Source: Sphingobium aromaticiconvertens
GTDB lineage: Bacteria; Pseudomonadota; Alphaproteobacteria; Sphingomonadales; Sphingomonadaceae
Reading direction: 5' to 3'
NCBI RefSeq assembly: GCF_037154075.1
Contig: NZ_JBANRJ010000001.1
Span: 3,033,501 to 3,097,500 of the forward strand
DNA length: 64,000 nucleotides
Positions 17,812 through 26,545 of this stretch are shown piece by piece. The translations under genes were made by a program, and so were the position numbers. Position 1 is the first letter of the stretch; every line of letters begins with the position of its first letter. The notes beneath the pieces are model-generated. The model was given only the letters and a program-made list of their open reading frames with translations. It was not told the origin of the DNA and made no database searches.

Positions 17812-18624
17812 TCATTGGCCCTGATAACGCGGCGGTCGCTTTTCCATGAAGGCGGCCGTCGCTTCACTATAATCCTGCGTCATCGTACCCAATATCTGCG
17901 TCCGGTTTTCCGCCTCGATCGCCGCCTCATAGGAATTGGCGTCAAGATTGGCCCACATCAACTTCTTGGTATGCGCGACCGAATAAGGGCTGTTCGCCAG
18001 GACTGCGCGAGCATAGGCGATGGCGTCGGCCAACAGCGCATCGGGTTCCGACAGCGACCGCACCAAACCGATACGTTCGGCTTCCTCCGCATTAATGGGA
18101 CGCCCGGTCAGCAATATGTCGAACGCGCGGGATGCGCCGATCATGCGTGGCAACAGATAGCTGATCCCGCTTTCTCCCCCGGTCAGGCCAATGCGGACAG
18201 CCGCCACCAAAAAGCGGGCATCGGGTGTCGCGATACGAACATCCGCCGTGAGGGCGATCGCCATACCCGCGCCCACGGCCGGGCCATTCACTGCCGCGAC
18301 AACGATCTGGGGCATGGACCTGATGCGACCGCCCATGCCAGCGAACTGTTCCTGCCAATGCAGCTTTTCGACGACGCCACTGGCGCCCGCCCGATTGCGT
18401 TGGTCGGACGCCTGCAAATCCTGCCCGGAGCAAAAGCCACGCCCAGCGCCCGTGATGATCACCGCGCGACAGAGCGGATTCGAAGCGAGATCGTCCAGCA
18501 CCGCGTTGAAGCGAGCTACGGTTTCCCGCATCAACGCGTTAAGCCGGGCGGGCCGGTTCAGGGTAACCAGCCAGATATCCTCATTGCCCGCGCATGGCCC
18601 GACCAGAATGTCCTGCTCGTCCAT
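17812..18624 (-). CDS. Enoyl-CoA hydratase/isomerase family protein
   Basis: Crotonase-fold protein of 270 aa. The oxyanion-hole segments are GRGFCSGQDLQ and NGPAVGAGMAIALTADVRIA. A Glu is kept in the LTGGESGISYLLPR loop, where crotonases carry a catalytic Glu. The C-terminus AFMEKRPPRYQGQ matches the paralogue at 32470-33273. I chose the ATG at 18624 because GGGAGAGG is just upstream. An ATG at 18648 would add eight residues. It is convergent with the TauD gene and divergent from an MFS gene. Likely role: hydration or isomerisation of an unsaturated acyl-CoA. Confidence 0.87.
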   Translation of the reverse strand: MDEQDILVGPCAGNEDIWLVTLNRPARLNALMRETVARFNAVLDDLASNPLCRAVIITGAGRGFCSGQDLQASDQRNRAGASGVVEKLHWQEQFAGMGGRIRSMPQIVVAAVNGPAVGAGMAIALTADVRIATPDARFLVAAVRIGLTGGESGISYLLPRMIGASRAFDILLTGRPINAEEAERIGLVRSLSEPDALLADAIAYARAVLANSPYSVAHTKKLMWANLDANSYEAAIEAENRTQILGTMTQDYSEATAAFMEKRPPRYQGQ

Positions 18625-18728
18625 CACCCTCTCCCACTGCTGAAGCATGTCTATCCCTGCCGGCTTACGCAGGGATGATCGATCGCTTGTGAAACGGCGC
18701 CACTTCGGATGGCAAGACCTTCGCAGTC

Positions 18729-18746
18729 TCTACACATATGCGTAGA
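18729..18746. promoter_or_regulatory. 18-bp near-perfect palindrome before the MFS gene
   Basis: TCTACaCATATGcGTAGA matches its reverse complement at 16 of 18 positions. It lies in the divergent region between the crotonase gene (start 18624) and the MFS gene (start 18806), about 60 bases before the latter. It looks like an operator for a dimeric repressor. The regulator is unknown. Confidence 0.45.
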
Positions 18747-18805
18747 AACATCGCGGAAGCACGAAGCCGCTGTTCCAATGGCCAAGCTTCCCACACCATG
18801 CCTCT

Positions 18806-20071
18806 ATGAAACAAGATACGCACGCAGCATCAGCTACATCCGCTGGCGTTTCGCACATTCAGTTGATGGGGGCGGAATGGAAACGCGCGTGGCGGCCCGG
18901 CATTGCCGCACTGATGGCCGGATCACTGGGCTATTCGCTCTATCCCGCCGTTTCCAGCCTTTTCGTGGAACCGCTACAACAACAGTTCGGCTGGTCACGC
19001 GGCGACATTGCCTTCGTCCATAGCTTTGGCCTCATCACCGCCTTCATCGCGCCGGTAATCGGCCGAATGACCGACCATTATGGCGTCCGGCCAATCCTTT
19101 CTGCCGGTCTGCTGCTAACGGTCATCGGCTACGTCTTGCTTGCGATGATGGGTGGCTCGACCAGCTATTATTACGCCGCCTATTTCTTCTTCAACATTGC
19201 GGGCATGGCGACCACCGGCATTACGGTAACCCGCATATTGAGCGGCGCGTTCGAACATACACGGGGGACCGCGCTCGCGCTGGGCCGATCGGGCCTCGCC
19301 ATTGCCGGGGCGCTGATGCCAATGCTCCTGTTTCCGGTCCTGACGCGCTTTGGCACGGCGGGGGGCTATCTCGTCCTCGCTGGCTTCATCCTGTGCATTG
19401 CTTTCCCGCTCATCTGGTTTTGGGTACCGGCGCGCAGCGTAGAACTGAAGGCAGGCCGAATAAAAGCCACGGAAAAGGCAGAGGCCTGGCACGTCCTGCT
19501 GGCAAAACCCAAAGTACGTATCCTCATCGCGGCCTCTGTCCTCAACTATGTTCCGGTCGTGGCGCTGCTTTCACAAATGAAGCCGCTCGCGATAGACAAG
19601 GGGCTGGATGCGGTGACGGCGGTCGGCGCCGTATCGGTGATGGGTGCCGCCGCTGCGATGGGCGCTTTGCTCAGTGGCGTGCTGGTCGACCGTTTCTGGG
19701 CGCCAGCCATTGCCTTCGTCCTCAATCTGGCGCCTGCGTTGGGCTGCCTGCTATTGCTTCAAGCCAACGTGCCGCCCGCCATCTTCTACGGCGCGGTGCT
19801 GATGATAGGCCTGGGCCAAGGGGCAGAGATCGATATCGTCGCCTTCATGATAGCACGCTATTTCGGCCTGCGAAGCTATGCGACCATCTACAGCCTCTCG
19901 GTCCTTGGCATTGGCCTGGGTGTGGCTGTGGGGGCGAGCCTCATTGGCATGGCTTATGATCATTTCGGCAATTATGACGTAGCGGTGATGGTCGCATCGG
20001 CCAGCTTCTTTCTGGCTGCGTTCTTCTATCTTGCCATGGGACGTTACCCACCGGATGGCGCCGTCCACTAA
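18806..20071 (+). CDS. MFS transporter
   Basis: Integral inner-membrane protein of 421 aa with about 12 hydrophobic segments. The MFS loop motif GRMTDHYGVRPI follows helix 2, and FGWSRGDIAF near residue 60 is shared with the paralogue at 61682-62929 (FGWSRGEIAA). Both resemble the monocarboxylate/oxalate-formate branch. The ribosome binding site is weak at this ATG. The next in-frame ATG (residue 21) is no better. The 3' end overlaps the convergent thioesterase gene by 4 bases. Probable uptake or efflux of an organic anion linked to the pathway. Confidence 0.85.
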   Translation: MKQDTHAASATSAGVSHIQLMGAEWKRAWRPGIAALMAGSLGYSLYPAVSSLFVEPLQQQFGWSRGDIAFVHSFGLITAFIAPVIGRMTDHYGVRPILSAGLLLTVIGYVLLAMMGGSTSYYYAAYFFFNIAGMATTGITVTRILSGAFEHTRGTALALGRSGLAIAGALMPMLLFPVLTRFGTAGGYLVLAGFILCIAFPLIWFWVPARSVELKAGRIKATEKAEAWHVLLAKPKVRILIAASVLNYVPVVALLSQMKPLAIDKGLDAVTAVGAVSVMGAAAAMGALLSGVLVDRFWAPAIAFVLNLAPALGCLLLLQANVPPAIFYGAVLMIGLGQGAEIDIVAFMIARYFGLRSYATIYSLSVLGIGLGVAVGASLIGMAYDHFGNYDVAVMVASASFFLAAFFYLAMGRYPPDGAVH

Positions 20072-20985
20072 ACCGGCGAGGATAGTCGGCGCAGCAGGCA
20101 TTCCTGTGCTGTCGAGGCGATCAATCGGCCTTCCCGGTCGAAAATCTGCCCTTGCGCAAGGCCTAGTCCATCGCTGGCCGAAGGACTGACGGTATGGTGT
20201 AGCAGCCACTGATCGCAACGGGCGGGCCGATGAAACCACAGGGCATGGTCGAGGCTGGAAATCAGCAATTCGCGCCCGTTGGTGGGAAAGACGTGCGGGA
20301 TCGCCATCACACCACCCAGCCAGTAGTCGCTGGCGTAGGCGAGCAGGCACTGTTGCAGCCGCGGATCATCCACCATCACCGCGCTCGGCAGACGAAACCA
20401 GAAGTCCCGCGAGCCATTCGTGCGTTCCATGAAATAGCGCTCCGGCGCGATCGGGCGCATCTCCATTGGCATCGCGCCACTGAAATTGCGGATCGCGGAA
20501 AGATCGATCTGCGCTTCCATCTCACGCACATATTGCTGCAATGGCATGACGGCTTCAGGCGGTGGAACGTCCGGCATCATGGCATGCTGATGGACAAAGC
20601 CATCCTCCGGCGCATGGAATTGCGCCATCAGCGTGAAGATAGCTTGCCCCTCCTGCAAAGCCATGACCTGCCGGTTGGCAAAGCGGCGGCTGTCGCGCAG
20701 GCAGTCAACCCGATACTCCACCGGCAGATCCACCTGCCCGGCCGCAAGGAAATAAACATGCGCCGAAGTGATCGGCATGTCGGCGACGGTGGCGATGGCG
20801 GCAGCCAGCGACTGGGCGATCAACCGCCCCCCGAAAATGGTGCCGATGTGGTTCTTCGCGCCTCCATCGGCATGAAAGCGTCCCACCCCATCCACATGCA
20901 GGTGCAGGATATCCGCTGCCGCTTCACGAGTCGGCATCGCCACATCATCCGGGAAGTGCGGCAATGGCAGGGTGCTCGACGACAT
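20068..20985 (-). CDS. Acyl-CoA thioesterase II (TesB-like)
   Basis: Double-hotdog thioesterase of 305 aa. The first hotdog carries FGGRLIAQSLAAA. The second has the catalytic Asp in YASDYWLGG, the SLDHALWFHRP helix, and the Gln segment GLGLAQGQIFDREGRLIAS. It would hydrolyse medium or long acyl-CoAs, releasing CoA when intermediates accumulate. It lies 6 bases downstream of an SDR gene on the same strand, so the two are probably co-transcribed. Confidence 0.88.
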   Translation of the reverse strand: MSSSTLPLPHFPDDVAMPTREAAADILHLHVDGVGRFHADGGAKNHIGTIFGGRLIAQSLAAAIATVADMPITSAHVYFLAAGQVDLPVEYRVDCLRDSRRFANRQVMALQEGQAIFTLMAQFHAPEDGFVHQHAMMPDVPPPEAVMPLQQYVREMEAQIDLSAIRNFSGAMPMEMRPIAPERYFMERTNGSRDFWFRLPSAVMVDDPRLQQCLLAYASDYWLGGVMAIPHVFPTNGRELLISSLDHALWFHRPARCDQWLLHHTVSPSASDGLGLAQGQIFDREGRLIASTAQECLLRRLSSPV

Positions 20986-20991
20986 CGCCCT

Positions 20992-21954
20992 TCAAAGCCC
21001 CAGCGCGCGGCGCGCCTTGAGCACCGTATCCATTTCGTCAAGACCACTGAGTGGAACATCATAATGACTTCGATCGTCGATCCGGTCGATATTCGCCATG
21101 ATGTCGTCGCAGCTCGGCGCGTCCGGCCCTGGACTATACCAGCCCTCCGTCAGACCCACGAAGAGGCGCGAATATTTGCCGCCGAGCACCGAATACATAT
21201 GCTGCGATCGGTCGCATTGCCGGCTGGCCATGTAGCAAGCCAGCGCCGCCACGAATTCCGGCTTCATGCCGTCTATGAAATGCCGGGACCGCTCTCCCGC
21301 CGCTGTCAGGAAGGCGACATCCGGCCGCTCGGACAGTGGCGTCCCGCCCAGCCGCCCGCCCTGTGCATTGGGGAACAGCGTGTTGACGACCACGCCATCC
21401 GGTGCCTCCTGTGCGATGACGTTCATCAGCCCGATCAGCGCAGTCTTGGCTGATCCATAATTCGCCCGGAACGGATTGCCGAACACGCCCGACTGCGAAC
21501 TGACCAGCAATATCCGTCCATAGCCCTGCCTTACCATCTCTCGATAGGCGGGCTGACAGACATTGAACGCGCCTTTCGCGTGAACCGCATAGACCGATTC
21601 AATATCCTCCTCGGTCAATGTACCAAAGGCGCCGTTCCGCTGGTTTCCAGCGTTACTGATGACGATATCGACACGGCCATAGGCGGAAAGCGCCGCATCA
21701 ATGATCGCCTGTCCACCGGCGGCCGTAGCCACCGTATCATAATTGGCGATGGCCCTTGCACCACCTTCGCGCAATATATCGACCACCGCATCGGCATAGC
21801 CATGCGACGTCCCCTCCCCGGTCGGCTCCCCTCCCAGATCATTGGCGACGATCGCCGCGCCGCGCCTTGCCAGTTCGCGACAGAAGGCCGATCCCAGCGC
21901 TCCGCCCGCACCGGTCACAACCGCGACCTGCCCGCTGAAATCAATCTTGCTCAT
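20992..21954 (-). CDS. Short-chain dehydrogenase, HSD17B4/hydroxyacyl-CoA type
   Basis: SDR of 320 aa with an extended C-terminus. The cofactor loop is TGAGGALG at residues of about 12-19, ANDLGGEPTGEG follows beta-2, and the catalytic pair is Y-G-S-A-K. The insertion after beta-2 and the C-terminal extension are typical of peroxisomal multifunctional-type 3-hydroxyacyl-CoA dehydrogenases, so a beta-oxidation role is plausible. I chose the ATG at 21954 because it starts the family N-terminus (MSKIDFSGQVAVVTG). An ATG at 21996 would add 14 residues. A close structural relative is at 44231-45157. Confidence 0.85.
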   Translation of the reverse strand: MSKIDFSGQVAVVTGAGGALGSAFCRELARRGAAIVANDLGGEPTGEGTSHGYADAVVDILREGGARAIANYDTVATAAGGQAIIDAALSAYGRVDIVISNAGNQRNGAFGTLTEEDIESVYAVHAKGAFNVCQPAYREMVRQGYGRILLVSSQSGVFGNPFRANYGSAKTALIGLMNVIAQEAPDGVVVNTLFPNAQGGRLGGTPLSERPDVAFLTAAGERSRHFIDGMKPEFVAALACYMASRQCDRSQHMYSVLGGKYSRLFVGLTEGWYSPGPDAPSCDDIMANIDRIDDRSHYDVPLSGLDEMDTVLKARRALGL

Positions 21955-22056
21955 ACATATCACCCTCATCTGCGGCCCGAACCATGGCTCTGGCACTACC
22001 GCGCGCCAAGCCTCTGCCCGACTGATTTCGACAATGTGATGCTTGAGCCGCCGGAT

Positions 22057-22719
22057 TCAGTCGTGATCGGCCAATGGCAGGCCCACCACCCGTGGTTCGG
22101 TCGCCTTGAACACCATCCGCGCTAGCGAACCTTCCATCATCGCTTCGTCAGGCGCCGCATCGGGAAAGAACCAGTCACGGAACAGGACCGCCCCTGCCAA
22201 CATGCCGAAAGTGTTACGCACGACCAGTTCCGGCGGCACATCGAACTTCCACCCCGCTTGCTCATACTGGGCGCGCATACGCTCTACCGCGCGCGTGAAA
22301 TAATCGTCCAGACCGTGCAGCTCCGTCGAGTCCATGTCCCCCGACGATTTGACGAGCGCGAGGAGCATATCCGCATTGTCGCGCAGAAACGGATAGAGCG
22401 CCTGAACGAAATGGGCGCTGCGTTGTTCACGGTCGGGCGGCAGATTATCGCTCAACGCCAGAAATTCGCTGAAGCGCGTGTTGAACGGCTCGATAACCGC
22501 CTCTGCGAACAACGTGGCCTTGCTGCCAAAATTGTTGAAAATCAGCGGCTCTGCGACTTCGGCGCGTCCGGCGATATGCCGGGTGGTCGCCCCCGCAAAG
22601 CCGCGCTCGGCGAACACCGCGCGTGCCGCATCAAGGATCAGCGCACGGATTTCCGTCGTCGTTCGACGCACTCTGCGCCGCGTGCCCACAACCATTTCCC
22701 GGTCTACAAAGTCATTCAT
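22057..22719 (-). CDS. TetR-family transcriptional regulator
   Basis: Repressor-type protein of 220 aa. The N-terminal HTH runs from about residue 20 to 70: AARAVFAERGFAGATTRHIA, AEVAEPLIFNNFGSKATLFAEAV. The C-terminal helical domain would bind a ligand. The gene is divergent from the amidohydrolase at 22826, and the 106-base space between them holds two inverted repeats (22744-22775). The HTH and the following IEPF segment resemble the TetR at 54142-54831. Confidence 0.88.
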   Translation of the reverse strand: MNDFVDREMVVGTRRRVRRTTTEIRALILDAARAVFAERGFAGATTRHIAGRAEVAEPLIFNNFGSKATLFAEAVIEPFNTRFSEFLALSDNLPPDREQRSAHFVQALYPFLRDNADMLLALVKSSGDMDSTELHGLDDYFTRAVERMRAQYEQAGWKFDVPPELVVRNTFGMLAGAVLFRDWFFPDAAPDEAMMEGSLARMVFKATEPRVVGLPLADHD

Positions 22720-22743
22720 GCCGTCAATTTACCATTGTTTTTG

Positions 22744-22775
22744 TCTCGTTGGCGAGATAAATAGTATTTGCTATT
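22744..22775. promoter_or_regulatory. Two inverted repeats in the TetR/amidohydrolase divergent promoter
   Basis: TCTCG-N4-CGAGA at 22744-22757 is followed by AATAG-N6-CTATT at 22760-22775. Both lie between the start codons of the divergent TetR and amidohydrolase genes. The TAGTA-N4-CT core of the second repeat resembles the palindrome before the P450 gene at 54851-54870, which adjoins a related TetR gene. Confidence 0.5.
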
Positions 22776-22825
22776 CAGTAGGGCCGCAGCGAGTCCACGG
22801 ACCCAGGGACAGTGAGAGGAATGAG

Positions 22826-24568
22826 ATGAGCAATCAATATGACATCGTGATCCGCGGCGGTATGATTGTTGACGGCACGGGCGCCGAACCCTTTGTCGGG
22901 GACGTCGCCGTGCGCGACGGTGTCATCGTCGACATCGGCGCGGTGTCCGGCTCAGGCCGTGAGGAAATCAACGCCAGCGGACTGACGGTGACGCCGGGCT
23001 TCGTCGATGTGCATACCCATTATGATGGTCAAATCACCTGGGAAAGCCGAATGGCGCCCTCTTCTGATCATGGCGTTACCACCGTCGTCATGGGTAATTG
23101 CGGAGTCGGCTTTGCGCCTGTGCGCGATGGCGATCACCAGTTGATGATCAAGCTGATGGAGGGCGTGGAGGACATTCCGGAAGTCGTCATGGCCGAAGGC
23201 GTGCCGTTCAACTGGAGCAGCTTTCCCGACTATCTGGACGCGCTCGCCCAACGGGAATCCGATGTCGATTTCGCGACGCAAATCCCGCACAGTCCGTTGC
23301 GTGTGTTCGTCATGGGTGAACGCGGCGCGAATCTGGAGCCGCCGACGCTGGAGGATCTGGTCGAAATGCGCCGCTGCGTGAGCGAGGCGGTGAAGGCCGG
23401 TGCGCTGGGCGTGGCCAGTTCGCGCAATCTGTTCCACCGCTTCCGTTCCGGCGAATTCGCTCCGTCTGTCACCACCGAACTGGACGAAGTGCTCGCCTTG
23501 GCGGAGGGACTGAAGGATGCCGGTGCCGGCACCTTCCAGTGCAATCCCAATCTCGACAATGATGCTGAAACGGAAATGAAGATTTTCCGCACGATTGCGG
23601 AAACGACCGGCTGCCCGGTAACTTTCAGCCTGATCGCAACCCCATTCCGTTCCGAAAACTGGGGCCGCTATGTCGCAGGCGTGCAACAGGCGAAGGCTGA
23701 CGGCCTGACCATTCGCGCACAGTTCATGCCACGCCCCATGGGCGTACTTTACGGTCTGGACCTGAGCTATCATCCTTTTTCGCTCAACCCGAGCTTTCGG
23801 GAGATCGCAAAGCTGCCGCTCGAAGAAAAGGTTGCCCGGATGCGCGACCCGGAACTCCGTGCGCGCCTGTTGTCGGAGGAACCGGAAGATCCCAATCCCT
23901 CCTTCGTCGGCCTGCTCAAGTCGATCACTGCGCTCTACCGCATCAACGACCCGGCCGATTATAATTTCGCACCGGAAGACAGTTTACAGGCCGAGGCCGA
24001 ACGGCATGGCGTGCCCGCACATGAGCTAATTTACGACGCTCTGCTGGAAGATGACGGGCACGCGATCCTGTGTTCCTATTCACAAAATGTCCGCCATTAT
24101 CTGGACATGTCCCGCGACCTGATCGGGCAGGATAATATGATCATCGCGCTGGGCGATGGCGGCGCGCATTATGGCATGATCTGCGACGCGGCCTATACCA
24201 CCTATATGCTGACGGGCCGTTTGGGCCGCGATGGGTTGGATCTGCCGACGGTCATCAAGGCGCTAACCAGTCAGCCGGCAAAATCCGTTGGTCTGGGTGA
24301 TCGTGGTGTCCTTGCGCCCGGCTATAAGGCCGACGTCAACATCATCGATATCGACAATATGGTTCTTTACCGTCCAAAGGTGAAGGCCGACCTGCCAGCC
24401 GGTGGCAAGCGCCTGACGCAAAAATCCAAGGGCTATATCGCCACCATCGTCAGCGGCGCCGTCACCTATCGCAACGGTGAGGCCACCGGCGCCCTGCCCG
24501 GTCGTCTGGTCCGGGGCGTCCGCGGCGCACCGGAAACAGCGATGGTCGCACAGCATGAAATAGCCTGA
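22826..24568 (+). CDS. Amidohydrolase, N-acyl-D-amino-acid deacylase-like
   Basis: Amidohydrolase-3 family protein of 580 aa, longer than a typical D-aminoacylase (about 480). Metal ligands are visible in VDVHTHYDGQITWE near residue 65, and the C-terminal region includes GDGGAHYGMICDAAYTTY and GVLAPGYKADVNIID. The chemistry is hydrolysis of an amide or cyclic amide-like bond. The natural substrate is open. I chose the ATG at 22826 because AGTGAGAGGA precedes it. It is monocistronic, divergent from a TetR gene, and closed by a strong terminator hairpin. Confidence 0.87.
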   Translation: MSNQYDIVIRGGMIVDGTGAEPFVGDVAVRDGVIVDIGAVSGSGREEINASGLTVTPGFVDVHTHYDGQITWESRMAPSSDHGVTTVVMGNCGVGFAPVRDGDHQLMIKLMEGVEDIPEVVMAEGVPFNWSSFPDYLDALAQRESDVDFATQIPHSPLRVFVMGERGANLEPPTLEDLVEMRRCVSEAVKAGALGVASSRNLFHRFRSGEFAPSVTTELDEVLALAEGLKDAGAGTFQCNPNLDNDAETEMKIFRTIAETTGCPVTFSLIATPFRSENWGRYVAGVQQAKADGLTIRAQFMPRPMGVLYGLDLSYHPFSLNPSFREIAKLPLEEKVARMRDPELRARLLSEEPEDPNPSFVGLLKSITALYRINDPADYNFAPEDSLQAEAERHGVPAHELIYDALLEDDGHAILCSYSQNVRHYLDMSRDLIGQDNMIIALGDGGAHYGMICDAAYTTYMLTGRLGRDGLDLPTVIKALTSQPAKSVGLGDRGVLAPGYKADVNIIDIDNMVLYRPKVKADLPAGGKRLTQKSKGYIATIVSGAVTYRNGEATGALPGRLVRGVRGAPETAMVAQHEIA

Positions 24569-24614
24569 TGACCTGATCCGGTTTCCGGCAAGGTCGCATG
24601 CTAAAATGGGGGTG

Positions 24615-24643
24615 TAAGGGCCGGGTGCATGCCCCGGCCCTTA
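24615..24643. terminator. Bidirectional intrinsic terminator
   Basis: TAAGGGCCGGG at 24615-24625 pairs with CCCGGCCCTTA at 24633-24643, an 11-bp perfect stem with a short loop. It lies between the convergent amidohydrolase and TetR genes and overlaps the TetR stop codon. Confidence 0.8.
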
Positions 24644-25285
24644 TGCATATGCGGTGACAGTATCCGTAAGAAGCGGAAGGATGAGCGCCAGCGCGCCCGC
24701 AACCCGCAACCCGGCATCGCGCCTGTCCTCCCGTTCGAGCAAACCGCCATGACCGCCGGTGATGAGGGCCACGAACTGATCCGCCAACGATGCGGGGTCG
24801 TGCCCAGACAAACGGCCCTGCCGCACCAGTTCGGTGAAATAGGCGGTAAGCGGCGCGGCGACGACCCGGCTTTCCAGGTAAATCTGTTCGGCGAGATCAG
24901 GGAAACGCGGGGCTTCGAATATGGCAAGACGCAAAAAGCGGTCGGACGCCTCATCGCGCATCGCTGTCAGGATGGCGTCGCCGAAATCCGCCAGCACCGC
25001 GGCGGGCTTACGCCCCTCCATCACCACCGAAGCGATATGATCGGCCGACACGCGGCACGCATAGCTACAGATGGCCCGGAACAGCAATGCCTTGGTCGGA
25101 TAGCGCGTATAGAGCGTTGTCTTGCTGATCCGGGCCAGTCGAGCGACCTCCGTCATGGTCACACCGGCAAAGCCACGCTGTTCGAACAAAGTGGCGGCGG
25201 CGCTCAGCATTTCCGTGTCCCTGGCCCTGGCATCACCCGCCGTCGGTCGCCCTCGCGGTCGCCGCTTTCCATCCACCGTCAGCAT
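24641..25285 (-). CDS. TetR-family transcriptional regulator
   Basis: Regulator of 214 aa. It opens with a basic arm (GKRRPRGRP), followed by the HTH ATLFEQRGFAGVTMTEVARLA and ISKTTLYTRYPTKALLFRAI at residues of about 25-70. I chose the ATG at 25285 because AAGGA lies about 7 bases upstream. A longer frame to 25480 runs over the divergent gene. The region to the divergent Gfo/Idh start contains a perfect TTGGAC-N6-GTCCAA repeat, a likely binding site for this protein. Confidence 0.88.
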   Translation of the reverse strand: MLTVDGKRRPRGRPTAGDARARDTEMLSAAATLFEQRGFAGVTMTEVARLARISKTTLYTRYPTKALLFRAICSYACRVSADHIASVVMEGRKPAAVLADFGDAILTAMRDEASDRFLRLAIFEAPRFPDLAEQIYLESRVVAAPLTAYFTELVRQGRLSGHDPASLADQFVALITGGHGGLLEREDRRDAGLRVAGALALILPLLTDTVTAYA

Positions 25286-25329
25286 ATCATATCCTTGATC
25301 CCCTTCAGCCTTGCCTGCCCAGCATTTAT

Positions 25330-25347
25330 TTGGACTAATGCGTCCAA
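25330..25347. promoter_or_regulatory. Operator TTGGAC-N6-GTCCAA
   Basis: Perfect six-base arms lie between the divergent TetR (start 25285) and Gfo/Idh (start 25374) genes, 26 bases before the latter start. This is the classic arrangement of a TetR autoregulatory operator. A looser GGAC/GTCC pair with the same CGTCCAAT half lies at about 27636-27652, before the alpha/beta hydrolase and LysR genes. Confidence 0.6.
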
Positions 25348-25373
25348 TTACAATGATGGCGGAGACGATAGCA

Positions 25374-26528
25374 ATGGCGGACAAGCTCAAGGTCGGGATC
25401 ATCAGCGCCAACTGGAGCCTGAAGGTGCATGGCGCGGCATGGCGGCGAATCGAAGGCGTGGAACTCGCCGCCATCTGCACATCCCGTCAGGAAACGGCGG
25501 AACGCGCCGCGCGCGATTATGACATTCCCAAGGCCTACTGGAATCATGAGGAGATGTCGGCGGACCCCGATCTCCATATCATTGATGTCGGCACCCGTCC
25601 GTCCTTCCGCTTGCCGATGGTGATGGCCGCGCTCAGGAATGGCAAACATGTCTATGATGCGCTGCCTTTCGCCGTAAATCTGGCTGATGCGGAGGCGATG
25701 CGGGACGCGCAGCAGGCGGCGGGCGTGGTCGGCGTGGTCGATGCCCAGTTCCGCTGGGCGCCCCATGCACAGCAGATGAAGGCCATGATCGACAGCGGCT
25801 TCATCGGTCGGCCGCTGGGCTTCAACGTCCAGTTGATGCTGCCGCTCGTGGAACATGAGGGCAAGCCCTATGCATACAGCGCTTTTTCCGAACATACCGA
25901 CCCCTATTACTGGCTGGCGGAAAAGAGCAGCGGCGGCAGCGCTTGGCGCAATTTCGCAACCCATGCTCTGCTATTCCTCACCCACCTGATCGGACCGGTT
26001 GAGGAAGCAACTGGCATGCTGACGACCGGCGTTCCCGAATGGCACCTGCCCAATGGCGAAGTGCTGCGCCCCGAAACACATGATCTCGGCAGCGCGACGC
26101 TGCGCATGGCCAATGGCGCCATCGGCAGCCTGCAAGCCGGTTGGTGCGTACCCGATACGGAAGGCTGGCGGGTCGAAATCTGGGGTGATCGCGGACGGCT
26201 GCTGCTGGTGGACGACAGTTTCGGCAATTTTCCATCAGCCCGGCTCTATGCGGGCGACGCACGCCTGTTGACTTACGGCCAGCGCACTTGTGAAGAGGTG
26301 TCCGTCGATCCAACGCTTTATGCCGTACCGGGCATGGCGAACACGTCCGCCGAACCACGCCCGTTCGCGGCGATGGACTGGATGTTTTCAGACATGGTCA
26401 AGGCGATCCGCAACGGCACGGAAGGATCGCCCAGCTTTACCGAAGCGGCGGCGGTCCATCGCGTGGTCGAGGCGGTGGAGCAGGCCAGCATCGAACGCCG
26501 GTGGATTCGCATGGCGGATATGGACTGA
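25374..26528 (+). CDS. Gfo/Idh/MocA-family oxidoreductase with altered active-site motif
   Basis: Two-domain oxidoreductase-like protein of 384 aa. The N-terminal Rossmann domain (residues of about 5-125) includes VGIISANWSLKVHGAAW and HIIDVGTRP. The C-terminal alpha/beta domain includes EHTDPYYWLAEKSSGGSAWRNFATH. The usual EKP motif with the catalytic Lys is replaced by YDALPFAVN, so either the Lys is elsewhere or the activity differs. I chose the ATG at 25374, where GGAG lies 9 bases upstream. A TetR gene is divergent across a perfect operator-like repeat, so expression is probably ligand-controlled. Confidence 0.82.
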   Translation: MADKLKVGIISANWSLKVHGAAWRRIEGVELAAICTSRQETAERAARDYDIPKAYWNHEEMSADPDLHIIDVGTRPSFRLPMVMAALRNGKHVYDALPFAVNLADAEAMRDAQQAAGVVGVVDAQFRWAPHAQQMKAMIDSGFIGRPLGFNVQLMLPLVEHEGKPYAYSAFSEHTDPYYWLAEKSSGGSAWRNFATHALLFLTHLIGPVEEATGMLTTGVPEWHLPNGEVLRPETHDLGSATLRMANGAIGSLQAGWCVPDTEGWRVEIWGDRGRLLLVDDSFGNFPSARLYAGDARLLTYGQRTCEEVSVDPTLYAVPGMANTSAEPRPFAAMDWMFSDMVKAIRNGTEGSPSFTEAAAVHRVVEAVEQASIERRWIRMADMD

Positions 26529-26545
26529 ATCGACGGCGGAGCCGC

